Of a stretch of 64,000 nt of DNA, positions 17,366 to 26,232 are shown piece by piece; positions within the stretch are counted from its first letter, which is position 1, and the number at the start of each line of letters is the position of its first letter. The notes under the pieces were generated by a model. The model was not told where the DNA came from, searched no databases, and saw only the letters and a program-made list of their open reading frames with translations. This DNA comes from JACPYM01 sp031423495 (lineage in GTDB: Bacteria; Acidobacteriota; Blastocatellia; RBC074): positions 83,736 to 147,735 of the forward strand of contig JANPFP010000188.1 of the NCBI GenBank assembly GCA_031423495.1. The letters run 5' to 3'. The translations under genes and the position numbers were made by a program.

Positions 17366-18382
17366 ATGGATCGCTATTCTCGCCAAACCCTTTTCCCCGG
17401 CATCGGTAAAGCAGGACAGGAAAACTTGCTCGCTAGCCGCGTCGTGCTGATTGGTTGCGGCGCGCTCGGCAGTATGCACGCCGAGATGCTGGCGCGCGCG
17501 GGCGTCGGTCATCTGCGACTCGTTGATCGCGATTTCATCGAACCATCCAACTTGCATCGGCAGGTGATGTTTGACGAAAGCGACGCTGCCAACGCGCTGC
17601 CCAAAGCCGTAGCCGCCGCCGCCCGCATCGCGCGCATCAACTCTGACGTCACGGTCGAACCCCTCGTTAAGGATGTGAATTACGCCAACGTCGAAGACCT
17701 CATCCGCGACGCCGACGTAGTGCTGGATGGCGCAGACAATTTTGAAGTCCGCTATCTGCTCAACGACGCAGCGATCAAGCTCGGCAAGCCGTGGGTCTAT
17801 GGCGCGGCGGTTTCGTCTTATGGATTGCAGATGACCATTCGCCCCGGCGTGACGCCTTGTTTGCGCTGCATCTTTCCCGAAGCGCCGACGGCGGGTACGT
17901 CGCCCACGTGCGACACGGCGGGCGTAATCCTGCCCATCATCGCTGCGATTTCGTCTTATCAAGTCACCGAAACGCTCAAGCTGTTGACCGGGCAAACCGA
18001 CAAGCTGCACGGCGCGCTGATTCAATTCGATCTCTGGCAGACTTCTTACACCAAACTCAAGCTACGCGAACGCACGCCGGATTGCCCGGCCTGCGCGCTG
18101 CATCGTTACGAATTTCTCAACGCCCGCAGCGGCCAACTCGCCGTCACGCTTTGTGGACGCAACGCCGTACAAATCACGCCTGCCGCACCGCACGCGCTTG
18201 ATCTGGCTAAACTCGCTGAACAACTGCGAGACCTGGGCGAAGTGAGTGACAATCGCTACCTGCTGAAATTCAAGACGGGTGAATATGAAATGACCGTCTT
18301 CGCCGACGCACGCAGCATCGTGAAAGGTACGGAGGATGTGAATGTGGCGCGTTCGTTGTATGCGAGATTTATTGGTGCTTGA
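17366..18382 (+). CDS. ThiF/MoeB/HesA-family adenylyltransferase
   Basis: This 338-residue E1-like enzyme activates the C-terminal Gly-Gly of a ubiquitin-like sulfur carrier (ThiS or MoaD) with ATP. Marks are the nucleotide loop LIGCGALGS near residue 29, DFIEPSNLHRQ, VVLDGADNFEVRYLLND and the zinc cysteine pairs CLRC and CPAC. About 75 residues extend past the usual core. No thiS or moaD gene is adjacent. The ATG directly abuts the hairpin repeat with no ribosome site, so translation may be leaderless-like or depend on the fold. Confidence 0.85.
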   Translation: MDRYSRQTLFPGIGKAGQENLLASRVVLIGCGALGSMHAEMLARAGVGHLRLVDRDFIEPSNLHRQVMFDESDAANALPKAVAAAARIARINSDVTVEPLVKDVNYANVEDLIRDADVVLDGADNFEVRYLLNDAAIKLGKPWVYGAAVSSYGLQMTIRPGVTPCLRCIFPEAPTAGTSPTCDTAGVILPIIAAISSYQVTETLKLLTGQTDKLHGALIQFDLWQTSYTKLKLRERTPDCPACALHRYEFLNARSGQLAVTLCGRNAVQITPAAPHALDLAKLAEQLRDLGEVSDNRYLLKFKTGEYEMTVFADARSIVKGTEDVNVARSLYARFIGA

Positions 18383-18431
18383 TTTCGGAGGTTGGGCGGT
18401 TCTACGGATTATTCAGAAGGATTGTAAGTTC

Positions 18432-18983
18432 ATGTTTTGCTTTGTTAGTTGGCAGTATGAAGGGGAAGCGAAATCTCCCGCTGTGGCAGATGAGATAGGG
18501 TACGTATTACTGGCAGAACCTTCTTATACATCTGAATATGCTTTATTGGAGTGCGACCTTCCTTACGATTTCAGTGATACGGCGCAAATCCAGCGAGTTC
18601 CTGAACAGTTAGCCGACCTCCTTGAATCCGCTAAGCGTTTCCCTCCAGCTCTTGCGATTATGCGAGACGAATTTGGCGGAACTGAACCGCTATCAAGAGA
18701 GGTGTTCACCACTCAACTAATCGAACGGCTTCACTGGCATCTTCAAAACCAACGGAGGCAACCGTTCTTACTTGCAAACGCAATCATCACGGAGCTTGGG
18801 TATAAATACGCTGGGCGTTATTACTGGATCGTAGGCGTCCATCCTTACTCACCAAGCTATTTAGTCGGTTGGGTTTCAGATGACTATCACGTTTATCATG
18901 ACCCCATAGAACATTTCGATATAACCGTTACTGAACTCGAAACTCGGTTTTTACAAAAGCAACCAGAACCGACTCATTCCTGA
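18432..18983 (+). CDS. Hypothetical protein, 183 residues
   Basis: I do not recognise this protein. The reading frame from ATG 18432 gives a soluble acidic protein rich in aromatic residues (AIITELGYKYAGRYYWIVG, SPSYLVGWVSDDYHVYHD). Base composition and codon choice are visibly more A/T-rich than in ThiF and ThrB on either side, which suggests recent acquisition. It ends 4 bases before the thrB start. The longer in-frame start at 18342 would lie inside the ThiF-like gene and is less likely. Confidence 0.55.
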   Translation: MFCFVSWQYEGEAKSPAVADEIGYVLLAEPSYTSEYALLECDLPYDFSDTAQIQRVPEQLADLLESAKRFPPALAIMRDEFGGTEPLSREVFTTQLIERLHWHLQNQRRQPFLLANAIITELGYKYAGRYYWIVGVHPYSPSYLVGWVSDDYHVYHDPIEHFDITVTELETRFLQKQPEPTHS

Positions 18984-18987
18984 CCAG

Positions 18988-19926
18988 ATGTCCAAAACAG
19001 AAATTATTGTTCCAGCTTCAACCTCTAACCTCGGTGCTAGTTTCGATACCTGTGGATTGGCGTTGTCGCTTTACTTAAAACTCGAAGTCGAACCGCAAGC
19101 CAACGGCTTCACCATCATCCCGTCGGGCGAAGGCGCAGAGAAAGTTCCGCTCGACGAATCGAACATTATGCTGCGCGCTGCGCTTTATGCCGCCGAAGCG
19201 CGACGCCAGACCTTGCCCGGCGCGCGCATTCGCGTTGATAACCAGATTCCGTTGGCGCGGGGGTTGGGCAGCAGCAGTTGCGCCATCATCGCAGGGCTTT
19301 CGCTTTATGAAGCTCTCACCGGCGACCGTTTGAGCGAGTCGGATTTTTTCGATTACGCGCTACCGTTTGAAGGCCACGGCGACAACCTCGCGCCCAGCAC
19401 GCTGGGCGGTCTCGTCATTGCCGTCGTCAAAGAACGGATTGATTACGCGGGCAACGAACGCCGTTCGCTGATCGCCGTCAAACGTGCTTGGCCCGATGAA
19501 ATCAAACTCGTGATCTGCATTCCCGATTACGAAATGGAAACCGCCAAGATGCGCGCCGTCTTGCCGCAGATGGTTACGCGCGCCGATGCGATTTATAACC
19601 TGCAACGCGCTGCGCTGTTGCAAGCCGCGCTCGCTGAGAAACGCTTCGATCTCGTCAACGAAGCCTTGCGTGACCGCTTGCATCAACCTTATCGCGCTCC
19701 GCTGGCGGCGGGCATTGCTGATACGCTCAAACTCAACGACGAAACCGACAAGCATCCAGGCTTGCTCGGCGTAGCCATCAGCGGCGCGGGTTCGACGATG
19801 ATCGCTTTCGTGTTAGAGAACGGCGCAGCGATTGCCGACGAGATGCAAGCGCGCTTCGCGGCGGCTGGTGTAAACTCACGGGCGCTCGAAGTCACGGTAG
19901 ACAATCACGGACGTCGGTTTAACTAA
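18988..19926 (+). CDS. thrB: Homoserine kinase
   Basis: This 312-residue GHMP-family kinase phosphorylates homoserine on the path to threonine. Motif 1 is IIVPASTSNLGASFDTCGLAL (core PASTSNLG), the phosphate-binding motif 2 is PLARGLGSSSCAI near residue 90 and motif 3 is VAISGAGSTMIAF. The length is usual for ThrB. Nearby thrA, thrC or asd are absent; the flanking genes are accessory ones, and histidine genes follow 3.6 kb downstream. Confidence 0.9.
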   Translation: MSKTEIIVPASTSNLGASFDTCGLALSLYLKLEVEPQANGFTIIPSGEGAEKVPLDESNIMLRAALYAAEARRQTLPGARIRVDNQIPLARGLGSSSCAIIAGLSLYEALTGDRLSESDFFDYALPFEGHGDNLAPSTLGGLVIAVVKERIDYAGNERRSLIAVKRAWPDEIKLVICIPDYEMETAKMRAVLPQMVTRADAIYNLQRAALLQAALAEKRFDLVNEALRDRLHQPYRAPLAAGIADTLKLNDETDKHPGLLGVAISGAGSTMIAFVLENGAAIADEMQARFAAAGVNSRALEVTVDNHGRRFN

Positions 19927-19948
19927 AAGGCTCAACGAGGTTTTCGCT

Positions 19949-20317
19949 ATGAATGCACAAGTCACCTTGCAAGTACCCGATTCTCTTTTGCAGCAAGCGG
20001 CAGGCATCGCCGCGCAAGCCAATCAAAAAGTAGAAAGCTACCTGTCGGAAATTTTGGTCATAGCCTTGGGCGAACGCTCAATGGCGGCGTTGTCCGATGC
20101 AGAAGTGTTGGCCTTGACCGAATCGCGCTTGCCGTCTGAGCAGGAATCGCGTCTTACCGATTTGCTCGCCGATTACGGCGAAGGCTTGCTCAATCAATCT
20201 CAACAAAAAGAACTGGATCGTTTGATGAATGTTTATGAACGCGCCTTGCTGCGGCAATCTCAAGCCTTGCGCGAAGCCGTCGCGCGCGGCCTCATCCAGC
20301 CTCTTAGCCATGAGTAA
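19949..20317 (+). CDS. Hypothetical partner of the HNH protein
   Basis: This 122-residue, mostly helical protein (VTLQVPDSLLQQAAGIAAQANQ..., then ALSDAEVLALTESRLPSEQ, then LDRLMNVYERALLRQSQALR) resembles proteins found directly before HNH endonuclease genes in cyanobacteria and Acidobacteria. The N-terminus looks like an antitoxin-type dimerisation segment. Its stop lies inside the HNH gene (an 8-base overlap at 20310-20317), which supports co-translation. A nuclease-inhibitor or helper role is inferred, not shown. Confidence 0.6.
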   Translation: MNAQVTLQVPDSLLQQAAGIAAQANQKVESYLSEILVIALGERSMAALSDAEVLALTESRLPSEQESRLTDLLADYGEGLLNQSQQKELDRLMNVYERALLRQSQALREAVARGLIQPLSHE

Positions 20318-20735
20318 AACGAGAGTTTCCGAAACCATCAAACAACGCATTCGCCAAACCGCCGGTCATCGCTGCGGATACTGTCTGGCAGAACAGCGGC
20401 GCACATTGGGCATTCTTGAAATCGAACATCTCATTGCGCTCGCCTGCGGCGGCACGGATGAAGAAGCGAACCTCTGGCTTTCTTGCAGCCTCTGCAATCG
20501 TTACAAGGGCATGCAAATCGAAGCGGTTGATCCTGAAACAGGCTCGCTGGCTCCGCTTTTCAATCCGCGCGGGCAAATCTGGTATGAACATTTCCGTTGG
20601 GATGAAGCAGGTGCGCGCATCATCGGATTGTCGCCGGTTGGACGCGTTACGGCGCAAGCTTTGCAACTCAATAACCCTATCGCTGTCGTGGTACGCACTG
20701 GCTGGGTTGAAGCGGGTTGGCATCCACCAGCATAA
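20310..20735 (+). CDS. HNH endonuclease
   Basis: This 141-residue nuclease starts at ATG 20310 inside the previous gene. It has two Cys pairs (CGYC near residue 21 and CSLC near 61) that would bind a structural zinc, and a His-Asn/His core (LEIEHLIALACGGTDEEANL...CNRYKG) of the HNH fold. The C-terminal extension is unrecognised. It sits between its small helical partner and an HPPY-motif DNA methyltransferase, so a restriction-like set is possible. The same pair also occurs without a methylase in other genomes. Confidence 0.82.
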   Translation: MSKTRVSETIKQRIRQTAGHRCGYCLAEQRRTLGILEIEHLIALACGGTDEEANLWLSCSLCNRYKGMQIEAVDPETGSLAPLFNPRGQIWYEHFRWDEAGARIIGLSPVGRVTAQALQLNNPIAVVVRTGWVEAGWHPPA

Positions 20736-20756
20736 ATCATCAGGAGAAAAGCTCTT

Positions 20757-21623
20757 TTGCCCAAACGCCCCGTAACACCGAAACCAAAGCGCCAGAAAAT
20801 TTCTGACTTGAATGACCTCGATCTGACGCGCTGGCGCGAGTACGACGACATTGTGACGGAATCGCTCTGGCACATCGCCGAACGTGATCGCAGCGGCCCA
20901 CACGCGGGCGATTATCACGGCAATTTCGTACCGCAAATTCCTTATCAAGCGATGCGCCGTTATACCAAGCAAGGCGACGTAGTCCTCGACACCTTTCTCG
21001 GTTCGGGGACTTCATTGATCGAATGCCGCCATCTAGGGCGTCACGGCATCGGCGTTGAACTCAAACGCGAACTCGCCAAGCAAACCGAAAAGCGCATCGC
21101 GCAAGCCGACAATCCGCACGACATCACGACGCAAGTGTTGCAAGGCGACAGTGCGAATCTCACGACGACCGGGCCGCGCATTGAGCAAGCCTTGCAAGCC
21201 ATCGGCAAATCATCCGTACAACTTGCCTTACTGCATCCGCCCTATCATTCGATCATCCAGTTTTCGGACAACAAAAACGATTTGTCGCGTTGCGCTTCGG
21301 TTGAGGAATTTGTCGAACGCTTCGGCCAAGTCGTCGCGCTCGCCGATCACTTCCTCGACGCGGGGCGCTTTCTCGTACTGGTCATCGGCGATATGTACGA
21401 AGCGGGCGAATGGATTCCGCTCGGCTTTCAATGTATGCAGGAAGTGATGCAGCGCGGCTACAGTTTGAAAAGCCTCGTCGTCAAAGACATGCAAGGCAAC
21501 CGCGCCAAACGCAACCTCGAAAACATCTGGCGTTACCGCGCACTGGCGGGCGGATTTTATATTTTCAAGCATGAGTACGTGATGTTTTTTCAGAAGGGCG
21601 GGACGAGAATTAAAGGGAAGTAG
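20757..21623 (+). CDS. DNA methyltransferase, N4-cytosine/N6-adenine type, HPPY motif
   Basis: This 288-residue protein starts at TTG 20757, preceded by AGGAGA with suitable spacing. The SAM-binding motif VLDTFLGSGTSLIE is near residue 77, followed by GVELKRE. The catalytic motif IV reads LLHPPYH (residues 158-164), where most members have DPPY, NPPY or SPPY. The order, with the SAM motif before the catalytic motif, fits the gamma-like arrangement. The C-terminal YVMFFQKGG is also usual in the family. The recognition site is unknown. It directly follows the HNH gene and precedes a separate C5 methylase gene. Confidence 0.83.
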   Translation: MPKRPVTPKPKRQKISDLNDLDLTRWREYDDIVTESLWHIAERDRSGPHAGDYHGNFVPQIPYQAMRRYTKQGDVVLDTFLGSGTSLIECRHLGRHGIGVELKRELAKQTEKRIAQADNPHDITTQVLQGDSANLTTTGPRIEQALQAIGKSSVQLALLHPPYHSIIQFSDNKNDLSRCASVEEFVERFGQVVALADHFLDAGRFLVLVIGDMYEAGEWIPLGFQCMQEVMQRGYSLKSLVVKDMQGNRAKRNLENIWRYRALAGGFYIFKHEYVMFFQKGGTRIKGK

Positions 21624-21690
21624 TTGATTCTTGTCTTCAGTTCACTTGATGGGTAGGCTATCCAAATTAGAATTGTTATGGGGAGTGTAA

Positions 21691-22890
21691 ATGAGAGCAG
21701 TTGAGTTATTCACTGGCGCAGGCGGGTTAGCCATGGGCATTTCACAGGCGGGGTTCAACCACGATGCGCTCATTGAATGGAACAAGGACGCTTGCGACAC
21801 CATTCGTGAAAACCGGCAGCGCGGCAGTGCCGAAGTAATGAGTTGGCCTGACGTAATGCAGATGGATGTGCGCGCTTTTGATTTGAGTCAGATTCCCGCC
21901 GGACTGGAATTGCTCGCCGGTGGCCCGCCCTGTCAGCCTTTTTCCCTGGGTGGTCGGCATCTTGGATATAACGACAAGCGCGATATGTTCCCCGAAGCCG
22001 TGCGTTGCGTGCGCCAGTTGAAACCCAAAGCATTCATGTTCGAGAACGTGAAAGGACTTTTGCGAGAGTCTTTCGCTCAATACTTTGAATACATCTATTT
22101 GCAATTAACCTACCCCTGCGTAATTCGCAAAAAAGACGAGCTTTGGGTTGATCATCTCGCGCGGCTCGAACGGCACCACATCAAAGGGGAAAACGATGAG
22201 CTAACCTATCAAGTGGTCTTCCGCCTTTTGAATGCGGCAGATTATGGAGTTCCCCAAAAGCGTGAACGCGTGATTATTGTCGGCTTTCGCCGCGATCTGG
22301 AGAAAGAATGGTCTTTCCCTTTGCCTACTCATTCGCATGAAGCCTTGCTCTTTGACCAATGGGTAACTGGTGATTACTGGGAACGGCATCGCGTCAGTAA
22401 GCGCGCTCGTCCAGCGATGCCCGTCAGACTGCAAGGGCGGATTGACCGACTCAAGGATGGCGCGCTTCCGTTCGCGGTCGCCCCTTGGCTTACCGTGCGC
22501 GATGCCATTACCGATCTTCCCGATCCGCAAAGCGACAAACTTGCAGGTAACTTTCTCAACCATCGCTATGTGGCGGGGGCGCGCATTTACCCTGGACACA
22601 CGGGCAGTCCGCTGGACGAACCCGCCAAGACGTTGAAAGCTGGCGATCATGGCGTACCGGGCGGAGAAAACATGCTCGCTTACGCTTCTGACGGCGTTCG
22701 CTATTTCACGGTGCGTGAAGCCGCGCGGCTGCAAACCTTTCCCGATGATTACCTCTTTCATGGCTCGTGGACTGAAGCCATGCGTCAACTCGGAAACGCA
22801 GTTCCGGTTAAACTCGGTAAAGTCATTGCGGAAAGTATCAAGCAGCAACTGGCAAGCCGAAAATTACTAGCGCGTGGAGCCGCCAGATGA
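21691..22890 (+). CDS. DNA (cytosine-5) methyltransferase of a type II restriction-modification system
   Basis: This 399-residue C5 methylase has motif I VELFTGAGGLAMG, the catalytic motif IV GGPPCQPFS with Cys81, motif VI FENVKGL, motif VIII QKRERVIIVGFR and C-terminal motifs IX-X (RYFTVREAARLQTFPDDY, LGNAVPVKLG). The target-recognition region lies at about residues 190-320. The stop overlaps the ATG of an Eco29kI-type nuclease gene (ATGA), so this is the modification half of that system. By analogy to Eco29kI the site would be CCGCGG, which is inference. Confidence 0.92.
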   Translation: MRAVELFTGAGGLAMGISQAGFNHDALIEWNKDACDTIRENRQRGSAEVMSWPDVMQMDVRAFDLSQIPAGLELLAGGPPCQPFSLGGRHLGYNDKRDMFPEAVRCVRQLKPKAFMFENVKGLLRESFAQYFEYIYLQLTYPCVIRKKDELWVDHLARLERHHIKGENDELTYQVVFRLLNAADYGVPQKRERVIIVGFRRDLEKEWSFPLPTHSHEALLFDQWVTGDYWERHRVSKRARPAMPVRLQGRIDRLKDGALPFAVAPWLTVRDAITDLPDPQSDKLAGNFLNHRYVAGARIYPGHTGSPLDEPAKTLKAGDHGVPGGENMLAYASDGVRYFTVREAARLQTFPDDYLFHGSWTEAMRQLGNAVPVKLGKVIAESIKQQLASRKLLARGAAR

Positions 22891-23495
22891 GAAATGAAAT
22901 TCCCTACAATCCGCTGGATAAGCGCAATCTGGGCGTGAGCGTGGCAGACGCCTTGCTCGCCAAGCCCGTTGAGCCGCTTCCGCCCAGCGAAGCATTTATC
23001 GGTGCGGGGATTTACGCGATCTATTACACGGGCGACTTTCCAGCGTATGAAAAGCTGATCGTGAGGAATCAAAACCAGCAGTTTCTCGCGCCGATCTATG
23101 TCGGCAAAGCCGTGCCAGCCGGAGCCAGAAAAGGCGGTTTTGGGCTTGGCATAAATCCGGGGAGCGTGCTTTACAAACGGCTGACAGAACACGCTGAATC
23201 AATCAAACAAGCCAACAACCTTTTGCTTGATCATTTCTTTTGTCGCAATCTCGTTGTGGATGACATTTGGATTCCGCTAGGCGAATCATTGCTCATTGAA
23301 ATGTGCGCACCGACTTGGAACAAACTCATTGACGGCTTTGGCAATCACGATCCGGGCAGCGGACGATATAACCAACAGCGTTCCCCTTGGGATGTCATTC
23401 ATCCGGGCCGAACGTGGGCGGAAAGGCTTCAACCTAACCGTAAAACCTCAGACCAGATTTTGGCTGGCATCGCTGACTTCCTTGCCAAGACTTGA
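22887..23495 (+). CDS. Eco29kI-family GIY-YIG restriction endonuclease
   Basis: This 202-residue nuclease has the GIY half at GAGIYAIYYTGDF (residues 39-51), the YIG half as APIYVGKAVPAG near residue 70, a basic YKRLTEHAESI and a catalytic-Glu region IPLGESLLIEMCAPTWN. The composition and length match the Eco29kI family of GIY-YIG restriction enzymes, which cut CCGCGG. The gene is coupled to the C5 methylase by a four-base overlap. CCGCGG occurs in this window at least at 16784-16789, so protection by the methylase would be needed if the specificity is the same. Confidence 0.85.
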   Translation: MRNEIPYNPLDKRNLGVSVADALLAKPVEPLPPSEAFIGAGIYAIYYTGDFPAYEKLIVRNQNQQFLAPIYVGKAVPAGARKGGFGLGINPGSVLYKRLTEHAESIKQANNLLLDHFFCRNLVVDDIWIPLGESLLIEMCAPTWNKLIDGFGNHDPGSGRYNQQRSPWDVIHPGRTWAERLQPNRKTSDQILAGIADFLAKT

Positions 23496-23516
23496 TAACT
23501 TGCCCCCAACAGAAAC

Positions 23517-24632
23517 ATGTCATCACTCACCAAAATTCCGGCAGGCGTCCAATACTTCTTTGACGAAGAAGTGAAGCTGCGCCGCCACGTCGAACGGCAA
23601 GCGATGGCGGTTTTCGCGGGCTGGTCTTACGACGAAATCATTCTGCCGATTTTCGATTATCACGATTTATTTGCGCGCGGGATGGGCGCTGAGGCCGCCG
23701 AGCGTACCTATCGTTTCACCGACCGCGATGGCGCGTTGCTGGCGCTGCGGCCTGAGCTGACTTCGCTCGTGGCGCGCACAGTCGCTACACGCTTCAAGGC
23801 CAAGCCGCGTCCGTTGCGTTTGAGCTATTCGGGCGAAGTGTTTCGTTATGACGAACCGACCGAACGCGCCGCGCGCGAGTTCCATCAACTTGGCGTCGAA
23901 CACATCGGCGAGCCGAACATTGTCGCGGATGTGGAAGTGCTGCTCGTCGCCGCCGAATTGCTCGCTTCGTTGGGATTGACCGGCTTTCGCATCGCGCTCT
24001 CGCACGCAGAATTTTTCAACGGCGTGAGCGGCTATCTTGAACTCGCGGACGAACAACGCGCCGAGTTGCGCCGCCTGATTGATCGCCGCAACAGCCAGGC
24101 GCTCGACGAATTTTTGCAACAGCACGCGGCGCATGTCGAAGCCGAACGCCGCGCCGGATTCTGCCGCCTGACGCAACTCGCGGGCGGCACCGAAGTCCTC
24201 GCGCAAGGCGAACAGCTTTTGCGCAACCCGCGTTCGCTCGCGGCCATCGCGCATCTCAAACAGATTTACGCAACGCTCGAGGCGTTGGGTTTGGGCGAAC
24301 ATTTCGACATTGATTTCGGTGACGCGGGCGGGCAGGAGTATTACACTGGCTTGCTCTTTAAGGCTTACGTACCCGAATGGCACGTCGCCGTCGGCACGGG
24401 CGGACGCTACGATAAATTGATCGAGAACTTCGGCGAGGCCGAACCGGCTGTGGGCTTTTCGTTCGCGCTCGATGCGCTCGCCGGAGCCGTGTCGCATCAC
24501 GCCGCCAGTGAAAGCAAAGTCACGGCGACCTTCGTGCAACAAATCCGTCTGGCTGAAGACTTGACTGAAACTTTCGCGCGCGCACGCACTGCGCGTGAGT
24601 CGCAACAACAGGTAAAGATTCGTGTCAAATAA
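23517..24632 (+). CDS. hisZ: ATP phosphoribosyltransferase regulatory subunit
   Basis: This 371-residue class II tRNA-synthetase-like protein lacks aminoacylation but activates short-form HisG. Marks are RRHVERQAMAVFAGWSYDEI, motif-2-like RYTFR region (ERTYRFTDRDGALLALRPE), FRYDEPTERAAREFHQLGVE and GGRYDKLIENFG. The length is normal. It overlaps hisG by 11 bases if the GTG start of hisG is used, as expected for a HisZ-HisG complex. The restriction genes lie just upstream. Confidence 0.9.
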   Translation: MSSLTKIPAGVQYFFDEEVKLRRHVERQAMAVFAGWSYDEIILPIFDYHDLFARGMGAEAAERTYRFTDRDGALLALRPELTSLVARTVATRFKAKPRPLRLSYSGEVFRYDEPTERAAREFHQLGVEHIGEPNIVADVEVLLVAAELLASLGLTGFRIALSHAEFFNGVSGYLELADEQRAELRRLIDRRNSQALDEFLQQHAAHVEAERRAGFCRLTQLAGGTEVLAQGEQLLRNPRSLAAIAHLKQIYATLEALGLGEHFDIDFGDAGGQEYYTGLLFKAYVPEWHVAVGTGGRYDKLIENFGEAEPAVGFSFALDALAGAVSHHAASESKVTATFVQQIRLAEDLTETFARARTARESQQQVKIRVK

Positions 24633-25278
24633 TGCCGCCCCACTAACCATGCTCACCATCGCGCTCGCCAAAGGCCGCATGCAGGAAGACGCGCTCGCCC
24701 TGTTCGCGCAGGCTGGCATCATCGTGGACGAGAGCGAACTCAAATCGCGCCGCCTCGTCATTCATTCAACCGACCGACGGTTCAGTTTCGTGCTGGTCAA
24801 GCCGAGCGACGTGCCGACCTATGTGGAATACGGCGTAGCCGACGCGGGTGTCTGCGGACGCGACGTGTTGCTCGAAGCGCGCGCCGACGTACACGAACCG
24901 CTCGACCTGAAATTCGGCGCTTGCCGCATCGCCGTCGCGGGCAAACGCGAAGCCGTCAACGAAGATTACAACCTGCTCGCCACCGTCCGCGTAGCCACCA
25001 AATATCCGCGCATTACGACCGCCTACTTCCAGGCCAAAGGTGTACCGATTGAAATCATCCCGCTGCAAGGCTCGGTCGAATTGGCTCCGTTGCTGGGGCT
25101 GTCAGACCGCATCGTAGATTTAGTCGAAACGGGGCGTACGCTGAAAGAAAACGGCTTGGAAGTGATCGAGACAATTACCGACACGACGGCGCGGCTGATC
25201 GTGAATCGGGCGAGCTTTCATTTGAAACGGGCGGCGGTGAGTGCGTTGATTGAAGACTTAGCCAAATCCTTGGCCTGA
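24622..25278 (+). CDS. hisG: ATP phosphoribosyltransferase, short form
   Basis: This protein of up to 218 residues catalyses the first step of histidine synthesis. It is the short HisG form that needs HisZ, encoded just upstream. Marks are TIALAKGRMQEDAL, YVEYGVADAGVCGRDVLLE, IVDLVETGRTLKENGLEVIE. The start is GTG 24622, overlapping hisZ, or ATG 24649. The last 80 bases are noteworthy: they recur twice downstream (26233-26253 and 26643-26697), bracketing accessory genes. A DUF3800 gene follows 16 bases after the stop instead of another his gene. Confidence 0.93.
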   Translation: MSNNAAPLTMLTIALAKGRMQEDALALFAQAGIIVDESELKSRRLVIHSTDRRFSFVLVKPSDVPTYVEYGVADAGVCGRDVLLEARADVHEPLDLKFGACRIAVAGKREAVNEDYNLLATVRVATKYPRITTAYFQAKGVPIEIIPLQGSVELAPLLGLSDRIVDLVETGRTLKENGLEVIETITDTTARLIVNRASFHLKRAAVSALIEDLAKSLA

Positions 25279-25294
25279 AGAATTTGAGGTAAAG

Positions 25295-26083
25295 ATGTTT
25301 GTAGCCTATTTCGATGAAGCGGGCGATGACGGGTTTCCGCAGTATTCCTCCCCGTTATTCGTACTCTCAGCGGTTTACCTGCATTACCAAAACTGGCAGG
25401 ACAATTACGAATTGCTACATCAGCTTCGGCAAAGATTACATTCATCATATGGTCTACCGGTCAAACAGGAGTTGCATACGAAAGCATTGCTGCTGAATAA
25501 AGCCGCTTACCGCGATCTCAAGTTGTCCGACGAACAGCGTCTGGAAATTATCGAGCAATTTTGCGATGCCGTTGCTCACAGCAAGTTGAAAGCGATCAAT
25601 GTAGCCATCATCAAAACGGCGATTGCCGTTCCCAAGTATGACGTTCTCGACACGGCGCTCACTCACTCGATCCAGCGCATTGACAGCGACTTGGAAAGCA
25701 TTGACCCAGCCAACAAGTTTTTGCTCATCACGGATGAAGGCCGCGTGGGTAAGATGAGGCTCACGACACGCAAGATTCAGCACGACAACGTTGTCCAGTC
25801 AAAATTCGGCGCAGGCACTTATCACAAAGAGATCACATCGTTGATCGAAGACCCGTTGCCCAAGGAATCCAAAGAGTCTTATTTCATTCAGCTTGCCGAC
25901 TTGATCGCTACGGTTGTTTACCTGCACAAGCTGAGCGAAAAGGGCGCAGGCGAATTTCACAACCGAATGCCTGCTGCTGTTACGCCCGCACGATTGAGCA
26001 ATTGGTTGGAGAGAATGAAGCCGAGCTTAAACTTGCAAGCCGAGCCAAGTGATCCGTATGGAATCGTGTGTTATCCAAAGTAA
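25295..26083 (+). CDS. DUF3800 protein
   Basis: This 262-residue protein begins with FVAYFDEAGDDGF, the acidic opening of DUF3800 proteins, which are predicted to have an RNase H-like fold. Further acidic positions occur at LLITDEGRVGKM and FIQLADLIATVVYL, matching the family pattern of carboxylates that could bind metal. DUF3800 genes are common on mobile DNA, and their function is unsettled. It sits between hisG and a duplicated hisG 3' end, followed by a terminator, as an inserted unit interrupting the his genes. Confidence 0.82.
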   Translation: MFVAYFDEAGDDGFPQYSSPLFVLSAVYLHYQNWQDNYELLHQLRQRLHSSYGLPVKQELHTKALLLNKAAYRDLKLSDEQRLEIIEQFCDAVAHSKLKAINVAIIKTAIAVPKYDVLDTALTHSIQRIDSDLESIDPANKFLLITDEGRVGKMRLTTRKIQHDNVVQSKFGAGTYHKEITSLIEDPLPKESKESYFIQLADLIATVVYLHKLSEKGAGEFHNRMPAAVTPARLSNWLERMKPSLNLQAEPSDPYGIVCYPK

Positions 26084-26084
26084 A

Positions 26085-26125
26085 AAACCTTGCCAACGGT
26101 TTGCCGCCAGCAAGGTTTATTTTTT
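26085..26125 (+). terminator. Rho-independent terminator after the DUF3800 gene
   Basis: Arms AAACCTTGC (26085-26093) and GCAAGGTTT (26110-26118) form a 9-bp stem with a 16-base loop, followed by ATTTTTT. It begins at the stop codon of the DUF3800 gene and would end transcription inside the inserted segment. Confidence 0.75.
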
Positions 26126-26232
26126 GGCACCACCTACGACGCATTCGCGCTTTCAGTAGTTCGCAAGCAATATAGATTTTTATAGATTTTTCGGCAACCT
26201 GCTTGTTGCGTATCAAAGCCGTCGCGTCCCCC

